NCBI GenBank assembly: GCA_946497585.1
Contig: CAMMLF010000048.1
Coordinates: 1 to 11,616, forward strand
DNA from: an uncultured Clostridium sp.
GTDB lineage: Bacteria > Bacillota > Clostridia > TANB77 > CAG-508
Length of the DNA stretch: 11,616 bases
Direction of reading: 5' to 3'
Shown: in pieces, positions 5,318 through 11,616 of the stretch
How the letters are laid out: each line of letters starts with the position of its first letter
Position numbering within the stretch: position 1 is the stretch's first letter
The notes under the pieces: generated by a model
What the model saw: only the letters and a program-made list of their open reading frames with translations
The model's database searches: none
What the model was told of the DNA's origin: nothing
Translations under genes and position numbers: made by a program

Positions 5318-7228
5318 ATGTTTCTTAATATAGTATTAATATTAGCAGTAATACTAATAGCCGGTTATTTAGTTATAAGATACATAAAGAAAAATCAAGA
5401 AGCTAAAGTAGAAGAGCAGGTTGTGGTAGATGACAAAACATATACTTTAGAGATGATGATGAACTTTGTTAAGAAAAGAATGGATGAAATAACAAAGGTT
5501 AACCTTTATGACTTAGGACTTTCAGAAGAGGAATTAAAAAGGAGGAAAAATAAAAAATACGAATTAAAAAAGGCTTTAAAAGGTTGTACATATGGAGATG
5601 TAAATGATAAGAAGTATGTAAAAGAACTTATTTATGATTTACTTTCACAAGAATATGGTGTTGATGAGACTAATGTATCAAAAGCTATTCCTTTTGATGT
5701 TCCTTCATTATTAACACCTCAGGACAAGTTTGATGTACTTATTTATATGTATCAAAAAGACTACGGTTATGAAGCATTAACAGAGCTTATTAAAAAGTAT
5801 GATTTAGCAAGACTTAAATATACATCAGGTGAATCAAAACCATCATATGTTATAACACCTGAAGAAATAAATGAAATATATGAAAAAGAAAATTATAATT
5901 TAACATTTGATGACAAATTAAATGTTATAGTACAAAGAATTTATCAAAAATATAAAGGTTACAGCTCAATAGATGAAGTAAGAGATATGAACATAGATGG
6001 TGTATCTGGTGGTGTATCTGGTATGCCAGAAAGCTTCTTAAGCCAAGTTGCACAAACGGATTCAAGCTATATTTCTCAAGTTATGGAACATAAAGTACCA
6101 AGAGCTTGTGATAGTATATGGATATTCTTCCAAGGTAAATCTATAAGACTTGCATTTTTATCATTTGGTACAGAAGCAGAACTAAAAAGAGTTTGCCAGA
6201 ACATTTACAAATACAATAACCCAGGTCAGCTTTCTGATACAAATGGTTATAAAATAAATGAAATGAAGGATGGTTCTCGTGTCGTGGTTGTTAGACCAAG
6301 TTTCTCAGAAACATGGGCATTCTTCGTAAGAAAATTCGACGTAAAGCGTTCAACACTAGAACAATGGTTTAAAGGTGAAGAGGGAAGTATTGAGACAATT
6401 GAACTTTTAAAATACTTAGTAAAAGGTGCTAGAATTATATCAATTACTGGTGAGCAGGGTTGTGGTAAAACAACAATGCTTATGGGTATGATAGAAAATA
6501 TATATGAAACAATGAACATTCGTGTTCAGGAAACTGCATTCGAGCTTCACTTAAGAAAAATATACCCTACAAGAAATATTTTAACATTTAGAGAAACAGA
6601 TACAATATCTGGACAGGAAGGTCTAGATGTTCAGAAAAAAACTGATGGTTCTGTTAACATCATAGGTGAGGTTGCAACTGACCCCGTAGCATCTTGGATG
6701 ATACAAGCAGCACAGGTTGCATCTAAATTCACATTATTTACTCACCACGCTAAAACATTTCCAAACTTAGTTACAGCACTACGTAACTCAATGCTTAGAA
6801 CTGGTGTATTCACAAACGAAAAAACTGCAGAAGAGCAAGTTGTATCAGTTTTAAACTTTGATATACACTTGACAAAAGACTTTAAAGGAAAAAGATATGT
6901 TGAAAGAATAACAGAATGTATACCAGTAGAAGATATTAATGATTATAATAATGATTACAAGAGTCAAAAAACATTAGAGAGCAAATTTGAAAGATTTGCA
7001 GAAAACACTACAAAGTATTATACAAAAGAAACAAACAAAGAATTATATAAATATGTAAACATACTTGAATATCAAGATGGAAGATATGTAATGACAAACA
7101 AAATATCAGATACAAACTTAAAGGAAATGCTTTTAAATATGGATGATACTGACGCTAAAGATTTTAGAAATTTTATAGAACAAATATGGGGAGAAAAAGT
7201 AAGTGTTAACCTTGAAGGTGAAGAATAG
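5318..7228 (+). CDS. CpaF/TadA-like type II/IV secretion ATPase with N-terminal membrane anchor
   Basis: A complete 636-residue protein. Residues 2-21 form a hydrophobic helix followed by Lys/Arg, which would tether the enzyme to the membrane; CpaF/TadA proteins are normally soluble. A long helical N-terminal part (about 30-260) precedes the ATPase core. Walker A is GEQGCGKTT (378-386). The Walker B/GE region is IIGEVATDP (448-456), where the usual Arg of the GEVRG motif is Ala453. His-His at 476-477 (FTHHAKT) matches the family's T-x-HA-N segment. The acidic tail is about 610-636. The enzyme would hydrolyse ATP to drive the TadB/C-like platform encoded next. The start is fixed by GGAAGGAG at 5304-5311. 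Family assignment is good; whether the altered GEV motif supports activity is open. Confidence 0.82.
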   Translation: MFLNIVLILAVILIAGYLVIRYIKKNQEAKVEEQVVVDDKTYTLEMMMNFVKKRMDEITKVNLYDLGLSEEELKRRKNKKYELKKALKGCTYGDVNDKKYVKELIYDLLSQEYGVDETNVSKAIPFDVPSLLTPQDKFDVLIYMYQKDYGYEALTELIKKYDLARLKYTSGESKPSYVITPEEINEIYEKENYNLTFDDKLNVIVQRIYQKYKGYSSIDEVRDMNIDGVSGGVSGMPESFLSQVAQTDSSYISQVMEHKVPRACDSIWIFFQGKSIRLAFLSFGTEAELKRVCQNIYKYNNPGQLSDTNGYKINEMKDGSRVVVVRPSFSETWAFFVRKFDVKRSTLEQWFKGEEGSIETIELLKYLVKGARIISITGEQGCGKTTMLMGMIENIYETMNIRVQETAFELHLRKIYPTRNILTFRETDTISGQEGLDVQKKTDGSVNIIGEVATDPVASWMIQAAQVASKFTLFTHHAKTFPNLVTALRNSMLRTGVFTNEKTAEEQVVSVLNFDIHLTKDFKGKRYVERITECIPVEDINDYNNDYKSQKTLESKFERFAENTTKYYTKETNKELYKYVNILEYQDGRYVMTNKISDTNLKEMLLNMDDTDAKDFRNFIEQIWGEKVSVNLEGEE

Positions 7229-7229
7229 T

Positions 7230-7240
7230 AAAGGAGGTGA
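7230..7240 (+). promoter_or_regulatory. Full-length Shine-Dalgarno before the TadB/C-like gene
   Basis: AAAGGAGGTGA is complementary to 11 consecutive bases of the usual 16S rRNA 3' end and begins immediately after the ATPase stop codon (7226-7228). It is the longest such match in the window, located 6 nt before the ATG at 7247. It fixes the start and suggests efficient translation of the platform protein. Confidence 0.75.
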
Positions 7241-7246
7241 CTTTAG

Positions 7247-9322
7247 ATGTCAAATGAAACTATTTTTATAATGATGGGCGTTGTATTAGCAATATTTGCA
7301 ATCGTTATTATAGCCTATTTTGCTTTGAGAAAAAGAATGCAAAGTTCTGATGTTGTTAGAATAGAAAAACTTAGAAAAGGCACTCAAGAAAAATCATTTT
7401 CATCAGAAGTTATGTATCAAAAATTATATGTTAGATATTTAAAGTTACCATTTTTGAGAAGGTATTTATTAAAAATTAGAAGAAGACTTGAAATAATTAA
7501 CATAGATGATGAATTTTTAACAAGACTTCAAACATCAAAAATAATAACAAGAGCTTTATTAATTATTATACCAGTAACTTTAATAGTAATACTAATGACA
7601 AAAAGCAATCCATTGATAATGATTATTATTTTAATATTTGAATTATTTATAATAGATTCATTAGTGGATGGAATGGTAGATAAATTAGACAATAATTTAT
7701 TAACACAACAAGTTGATTTCTTTGCTGCAATGCGTCACTCTTACCATGAAACCAATATGGTTGGTGAAGCTATATACCAAACAGCACAAGATGATGAACA
7801 TGTTGAAATATCTAGACAAGCAGAAAGAATATATAACATACTAAATTCAGAAGATCCAGAAACAGAACTTGAAAAATATTATGATATAGCTCCAAATAAC
7901 TATTTAAAAGAATTTGCAGGTATATCATATTTAACTCAAGAATTTGGTGATAGAAAAGTTGATGGTACATCACTTTATTTAAAAAACTTAGACAATATAA
8001 CGCAAGAAATGCAACTTGAAATATTGAAAAGGGATAAGCTTAACTATACATTTCAAAGTTTATCAATTATATCAATAATCCCAATGGTTATGTTAGAACC
8101 ACTTAAAAGCTGGGCTTTAAGTAACTTCTCTTTCACTAAATCGTTTTATAATGGCAAATTGGGAATGATTGTACAAATTTTAGTATTGCTTGTTACATTC
8201 ATATGCTACATATTAATTAGAAAGCTTAAAGATAATGGAGCAGTAAATATTAAATTAGAAAACAACCAAAATCCTTGGCAAGCTAAATTATATAGAATAA
8301 AACCAGTTAAAAAGTTTGTAGATTTATTTATACCTAAAGATGGTACAAAAGAACGTAGAAAAATAAGAGAAGCTCTGAAAGCAGCAGCATCAAAGCAAAA
8401 AATAGAGTGGCTGTACATTAATAGATTGGTACTAACAGTAGTAGTATTTTTTGCATCAATAGTTATATTTATTATGCTACACAATGTTCAAATAAATTAT
8501 ATTTATACAGAGCCGACAACAGAATATGACTTGATAGGCGAAATGAATGATAGAGACTATAAAAATGCAATGCAGGTAACTGAAACACATAACTATTTCC
8601 TAGATATGTTTAGAGGTCATTTAGATACTACTCAAGAAGACATAGAAAGAGCTATGAGAAGGTCTACTTATTATAGAGATGCAGATGATGAAACTATTAC
8701 ATCAAATGCAACACAAATACTAGACAAGTTGCAAACTGTCAACTCTGAATATTTAAAATGGTTTGAAATATTAATAGCAATGGTATTTGCGATTATTGGA
8801 TATGCAGCACCAATATTAATGCTTAAGTTCCAAGTAATAATACGTAAAATGTCTATGGAAGATGAGGTAATGCAGTTCCAAACAATCATACTAATGCTTA
8901 TGAGACTGGAAAGAGTTGACGTTGAAATGATACTAGAATGGATGGAAAGATATGCAGATATATTCAAAGAGCCAATTAGTAGATGTTTGAACGACTACGA
9001 AAGTGGTTCATGGGAAGCTTTAGAAAATATGAAAGAAGAAATTTCGTTCCAACCATTAATAAGAATAGTAGAAAGCTTGCAAACAGCGGTTGAAAAAGTA
9101 CCAATCAAAGAAGCTTTTGATGAATTAGATTCAGATAGAGAATACTATCAAGATAAACGTAAAGAAGCAAATGATAGATTAATTTCTAAAAAAGGTATGA
9201 TAGGAAGAGCAATAGGATTTACACCACTTATAGGAATTTTCGTTGGATACTTGGTTGTACCACTAGTAGTAATTGGTTTAACAAGTATGACATCATCATT
9301 TGCAACAATACAAGCTATGTAA
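7247..9322 (+). CDS. Inner-membrane platform protein, TadB-like and TadC-like halves in one chain
   Basis: A complete 691-residue protein, about twice the length of a single TadB or TadC. Hydrophobic segments are at about 6-27, 101-117, 122-140, 270-284, 306-324, 393-412, 506-526 and 655-678. Each half has a cytoplasmic helical T2SSF-like region before a membrane hairpin. The first is about 150-265 (VDFFAAMRHSYHETNMVGEA at 156-175). The second is about 538-650 (MQFQTIILMLMRLERVDVEM at 542-561, then a Glu-rich stretch). Basic linkers occur at 60-80 and 366-386. TadB and TadC are normally two genes whose products form the platform on which the CpaF ATPase acts. Here they seem fused or duplicated within one gene, directly behind the ATPase with a 18-nt gap. 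No internal stop or frameshift is seen. Confidence 0.8.
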   Translation: MSNETIFIMMGVVLAIFAIVIIAYFALRKRMQSSDVVRIEKLRKGTQEKSFSSEVMYQKLYVRYLKLPFLRRYLLKIRRRLEIINIDDEFLTRLQTSKIITRALLIIIPVTLIVILMTKSNPLIMIIILIFELFIIDSLVDGMVDKLDNNLLTQQVDFFAAMRHSYHETNMVGEAIYQTAQDDEHVEISRQAERIYNILNSEDPETELEKYYDIAPNNYLKEFAGISYLTQEFGDRKVDGTSLYLKNLDNITQEMQLEILKRDKLNYTFQSLSIISIIPMVMLEPLKSWALSNFSFTKSFYNGKLGMIVQILVLLVTFICYILIRKLKDNGAVNIKLENNQNPWQAKLYRIKPVKKFVDLFIPKDGTKERRKIREALKAAASKQKIEWLYINRLVLTVVVFFASIVIFIMLHNVQINYIYTEPTTEYDLIGEMNDRDYKNAMQVTETHNYFLDMFRGHLDTTQEDIERAMRRSTYYRDADDETITSNATQILDKLQTVNSEYLKWFEILIAMVFAIIGYAAPILMLKFQVIIRKMSMEDEVMQFQTIILMLMRLERVDVEMILEWMERYADIFKEPISRCLNDYESGSWEALENMKEEISFQPLIRIVESLQTAVEKVPIKEAFDELDSDREYYQDKRKEANDRLISKKGMIGRAIGFTPLIGIFVGYLVVPLVVIGLTSMTSSFATIQAM

Positions 9323-9335
9323 TTTGAGTAAGCAA

Positions 9336-9341
9336 TATAAT
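9336..9341 (+). promoter_or_regulatory. Possible -10 box of a promoter for the MENA genes
   Basis: TATAAT lies 14 nt after the platform gene's stop, but no -35 match (AGCTAT at the right distance) or extended -10 is seen. If used, transcription would begin near 9347, exactly at the base of the hairpin 9346-9379, giving an mRNA with a 5' stem. Weak on sequence alone. Confidence 0.25.
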
Positions 9342-9345
9342 TTAA

Positions 9346-9379
9346 TGGAGTTTAAGTAAAAAAAATTATTTAAACTCCA
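9346..9379 (+). other. Strong stem-loop between machine genes and subunit genes
   Basis: TGGAGTTTAA (9346-9355) pairs perfectly with TTAAACTCCA (9370-9379). Four more pairs, including one G-T, extend the stem to 14 bp and close a loop of six A at 9360-9365. No T-run follows on the plus strand, so it is not a classical terminator. Its position just before the first MENA gene suits an mRNA processing or 3'/5' stabilising element that lets subunit mRNA outlast upstream mRNA. The structure is clear, the function inferred. Confidence 0.65.
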
Positions 9380-9402
9380 CCTTGAGAAAGGAATTATAAT
9401 AT

Positions 9403-9876
9403 ATGGAAAATGCTAGCAAGGCGTTAATTATTGCAGGTGGAATGCTTATTGCAATGTTAATAGTAGGACTTCTGGTTTGGGGCTTTGGTCGAATAAGGGA
9501 AACTCAGCAAACACAAGTTGACCAAGAATCTATTCAAGAAATTACAGATTTTAATGAAAGATTTGAGGCTTATAATAGAACAACAGTTAGAGGATATCAA
9601 ATGATATCATTGGCAAACCTAGTTTATGATACAAATTCTAGATATACAGAAGCAGATGGATATAATCCAGTTACTGTAACAGTAGATGGTTTATCAAGTG
9701 CAGATGCTACAAATGAAGATTTGGTAACATATATTCAAACTAATTATGATAGAATGAATTCAAATCAAAAAAATGCACTTAAAGAATTAGTTTTTGAATG
9801 TACTGGAGTTGAATATGATACTCAAAATTCAAGAGTTTTGCACATGACTTTTAGAAGGCTTACTAAAGTAAATTAA
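9403..9876 (+). CDS. MENA-family single-span small protein 1 (putative pilin-like subunit)
   Basis: A complete 157-residue protein with the N-terminus MENASKALIIAG, a hydrophobic helix (about 7-29), then RIRET (30-34), a polar helical stretch with Asp40-Gln41, and the motif F-N-x2-F-x2-Y (50-57). The remaining 100 residues form a small polar domain. The only Cys is near residue 134. With one short charged head and one helix, the topology is probably N-in with the rest outside, as in pilins. No Gly/Ala-x4-Glu prepilin cleavage site precedes the helix, so it may be unprocessed. I know no named family; similar proteins are, to my recollection, annotated as hypothetical in gut Clostridia. Ribosome site AAAGGA (9387-9392). 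It is the first of four related genes in a row behind the Tad-like machine. Confidence 0.8.
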   Translation: MENASKALIIAGGMLIAMLIVGLLVWGFGRIRETQQTQVDQESIQEITDFNERFEAYNRTTVRGYQMISLANLVYDTNSRYTEADGYNPVTVTVDGLSSADATNEDLVTYIQTNYDRMNSNQKNALKELVFECTGVEYDTQNSRVLHMTFRRLTKVN

Positions 9877-9937
9877 AAAATAAAATATATCAAAATTTTA
9901 AAAATTTGTTTAAAAATAATTAAAGGAGTGTAGGCTA

Positions 9938-10513
9938 ATGGAGAATGCATCTAAAGCATTAATAATTGCTGGTGAAATTCTAATTGGAATTTTAGTTCTT
10001 TCATTAGCAACATATATAATAACACAATTTGGTTCATTTTCAAGAAACTTAAATGACCAAATAAGTGAAACAGAAATAGCAACATTTAACGTTAATTTTA
10101 CAAACTATTCTGAAAGAACAAATATAAGTATGCAAGAAATAGCAACAATAATAAATTATGCAAAAAGAAACAATAGTGAATATGAGGCTGAGCGCGGAGA
10201 TGATTATTATGTAGATGTAATGATTGATGGAACATCAATAATAGATACAGATATTAATGATTTTTTATCCCAAAATAAAAATACAACATACTATTCTTGT
10301 AATGCTATTGTTAGTAATATATCTGCAACTTCTAATACAGAAGAAATTCAGGCTAGAAGAACAATGGCAGATAATGATATAGTATATAATGAATATACTA
10401 GAAGAGTTAGATCAATTAATTTCCATACAATAGGTGCAAATAGTGCAGAAAGCGAATTATATGCAAATGCATTATTACAAAAATACAACATTGTATGGAG
10501 AGATACAGTTTAG
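9938..10513 (+). CDS. MENA-family single-span small protein 2 (putative pilin-like subunit)
   Basis: A complete 191-residue protein, the longest of the set. Residues 1-12 are identical to protein 1 (MENASKALIIAG), followed by a hydrophobic helix (to about 28). Asp40-Gln41 and the F-N-x2-F-x2-Y motif (50-57) fall at exactly the same positions as in protein 1, so the alignment needs no gap through the first 57 residues. The exterior domain is Asn/Ser/Thr-rich and about 30 residues longer than in the neighbours. The site AAAGGAG (9922-9928) precedes the ATG. The gap from protein 1 is 61 bp, AT-rich, without a terminator. The gene is clear, the pilin role is inferred from context. Confidence 0.8.
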   Translation: MENASKALIIAGEILIGILVLSLATYIITQFGSFSRNLNDQISETEIATFNVNFTNYSERTNISMQEIATIINYAKRNNSEYEAERGDDYYVDVMIDGTSIIDTDINDFLSQNKNTTYYSCNAIVSNISATSNTEEIQARRTMADNDIVYNEYTRRVRSINFHTIGANSAESELYANALLQKYNIVWRDTV

Positions 10514-10597
10514 TAATAAAAGTTTTAAAATAGTTAATTTATTTGAAAAACATTATATAGTAACTATTGCACAAATTTTTATTAAATGTTATAATTC

Positions 10598-10620
10598 AAT
10601 AAGTACATTAAGAACTTATT
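10598..10620 (+). other. Short AT-rich hairpin in the 204-bp gap after MENA gene 2
   Basis: AATAAGT (10598-10604) pairs with ACTTATT (10614-10620) around a 9-nt loop. A TTAC-T rich stretch follows, but it is no clean terminator. It lies in the gap 10514-10717, which holds no supported gene. Confidence 0.3.
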
Positions 10621-10653
10621 TTACTTAAATTTTTACATTAAATTAGTTATTAG

Positions 10654-10679
10654 ATTTAGTTACATTTTAACTAAATGTA
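10654..10679 (+). promoter_or_regulatory. Two mutually exclusive hairpins in the leader of MENA gene 3
   Basis: ATTTAGTTA (10654-10662) pairs perfectly with TAACTAAAT (10668-10676). The overlapping TACATTT (10661-10667) pairs perfectly with AAATGTA (10673-10679). Only one can form at a time. They sit 39-64 nt before the start codon of MENA gene 3. The pairing is visible; a regulatory role is speculative because the stems are AT-rich and weak. Confidence 0.35.
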
Positions 10680-10717
10680 TATATAAAAAATTTTAAAAAT
10701 CAAAGGAGGAAATTTTT

Positions 10718-11191
10718 ATGGAGAACGCATCAAAAGCATTAATTATAGCAGGTGCAATTTTAATTTCAATATTAATAGTTGGTTTAGGAGTTATTATTTA
10801 CAATAACGTTTCAGGTATAGCATCTGATACTAGTGGAATTGACCAACAAGCAGTAAGTTCACACAACTCACCAATTGAATCATACTTTTCAGATCACACA
10901 ACAGGAAGCAATGTAAGAGCATTAATTAACTATGTAAATGGTATTAATAGAACAGCTCAAGCAAATGATGATACTGTAGGAAACTACATTTATCTTACAA
11001 CAACAGATACTAATATTGCAAGTTCAGGATCACAAGTTACTTCTAGCAATATAAGAACAGGTAGATCATATAGTGTACATTTAGGTGGTAGTGAAGACTT
11101 TTCAGATGAAGAAAAAGCAGGTACATCATATTGGAGCAATGGATATATAAAAACAATAGTCATTGAATTCGCAGATGATAGTACAACATAA
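10718..11191 (+). CDS. MENA-family single-span small protein 3 (putative pilin-like subunit)
   Basis: A complete 157-residue protein. It shares MENASKALIIAG with proteins 1 and 2, then a hydrophobic helix (to about 28) and a motif shifted by one residue: His49-Asn50, Ile53, Tyr56, in place of F-N-x2-F-x2-Y. A segment typical of the set follows (NVRALINYVNGINRTAQ, about 67-83). The exterior part is rich in Ser, Thr, Gly and Asp, has no Cys, and resembles a small secreted surface domain. A strong site AAAGGAGGA (10702-10710) lies 7 nt before the ATG. The longer 204-bp gap upstream, with hairpins, leaves room for separate control. Subunit of the Tad-like machine by context. Confidence 0.8.
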   Translation: MENASKALIIAGAILISILIVGLGVIIYNNVSGIASDTSGIDQQAVSSHNSPIESYFSDHTTGSNVRALINYVNGINRTAQANDDTVGNYIYLTTTDTNIASSGSQVTSSNIRTGRSYSVHLGGSEDFSDEEKAGTSYWSNGYIKTIVIEFADDSTT

Positions 11192-11229
11192 TAAATTGCT
11201 AACATTATCCTAATCAAAGGAGCTAATAA

Positions 11230-11616
11230 ATGGAAAATGCAGTAGACGCATTAAAAATGGGATTTGCCGTACTTGTATTAATTGCGGCACTTTCCCTTGC
11301 TATATTTTCTTTTACTAGAGTAAGAGAAACTTCAGATAGAATAGCAGAGGAATCTGACATACAAGCATACTATCAGCAATTATCAGGTGAAGTAACTGGA
11401 GCTACTAGTAATTATGCCTTGTCTAGCAGAATAGTTGGAGTAGAAACAATAGTGCCAACTCTATATAGATATTATAAAGAAAACTACACGATATTATTTT
11501 ATGTAGGTACAGGCTATAATAGAGATAATGGCTCTTTTGACACTATAACCCCATTATCTATATATTACACAAAAACAAGTGATTCATATATGCAAGAGTC
11601 TTCTTTAACCATAAAT
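11230..11616 (+). CDS. MENA-family single-span small protein 4 (partial, runs off the window)
   Basis: The first 129 codons are present, with no stop before the window edge. The N-terminus is diverged, MENAVDALKMGFAVLVLIAA, keeping MENA, Ala7 and Leu8. The helix spans about 10-28. RVRET at 30-34 falls at the same positions as RIRET in protein 1, linking the two. The Tyr-rich exterior domain (from about 45) has no clear F-N-x2-F motif, although Y-Y-Q-Q-L-S-G lies at the equivalent place. The site AAAGGAG (11216-11222) precedes the ATG by 7 nt, and the gap to gene 3 is 38 bp. It could be a minor or tip subunit of the same structure; that is inference. The C-terminus is unknown. Confidence 0.75.
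   Translation, partial: MENAVDALKMGFAVLVLIAALSLAIFSFTRVRETSDRIAEESDIQAYYQQLSGEVTGATSNYALSSRIVGVETIVPTLYRYYKENYTILFYVGTGYNRDNGSFDTITPLSIYYTKTSDSYMQESSLTIN

Noticed and set aside
9346..9379. Intrinsic terminator after the platform gene
   Set aside because: The stem is good but no run of T follows on the plus strand.
10434..10628. A 64-codon plus-strand frame overlapping the end of MENA gene 2
   Set aside because: It has no ribosome binding site, overlaps the real gene in another frame for most of its first third and then runs into non-coding AT-rich sequence. Composition is that of a chance ORF.

Overview
The window reads as a low-GC monoderm bacterium, most likely a Clostridia-type Firmicute. 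The evidence is AT-rich DNA, AGGAGG-class ribosome binding sites before almost every gene, the standard genetic code, a VanZ-family protein and a Clostridia-style prepilin-like protein. The species cannot be told from the sequence. No rRNA, tRNA, CRISPR array, transposase or intact mobile element is seen. The longest gene-free stretch is 226 bases (84-309).

Left part (1-1901): the window opens with the last 26 codons of a gene whose C-terminus resembles the RarA/MgsA recombination ATPase. It converges on a reverse-strand SPFH/Band-7 (QmcA/stomatin-like) gene. Between them lies a GC-rich inverted-repeat element of about 238 bp whose two arms supply the stop codons of both flanking genes. The SPFH gene and a VanZ-family membrane protein gene diverge from back-to-back promoters near 1290-1358. 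A 16-bp piece of the inverted-repeat element recurs at the predicted vanZ transcript start.

Middle and right part (1983-11616, all plus strand): first comes a lone prepilin-like gene, then a compact cluster that looks like a divergent Tad/Flp-type pilus or secretion machine. Its order is a CpaB/RcpC-like SAF-domain protein, two consecutive degenerate MinD/ParA-fold proteins (TadZ/CpaE-like), a CpaF/TadA-like ATPase with an N-terminal membrane anchor, a 691-residue protein that looks like TadB and TadC joined in one chain, and at least four small single-span proteins, all beginning MENA. The first three share the N-terminus MENASKALIIAG, encoded with largely different synonymous codons. The fourth runs off the window.

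By analogy with Tad systems, the ATPase would drive the TadB/C-like platform, the TadZ-like pair would localise it, the SAF protein would link it to the cell envelope, and the MENA proteins would be the exported or polymerised subunits. None carries an obvious Gly-x4-Glu prepilin cleavage site, and no prepilin peptidase, TadE/F or secretin gene lies in the window. Either processing is absent or different, or the enzyme lies downstream. A strong hairpin separates the machine genes from the subunit genes and may support separate expression. This cluster is the best candidate here for an uncharacterised system. Its function is inferred from gene order and family resemblance, not shown.
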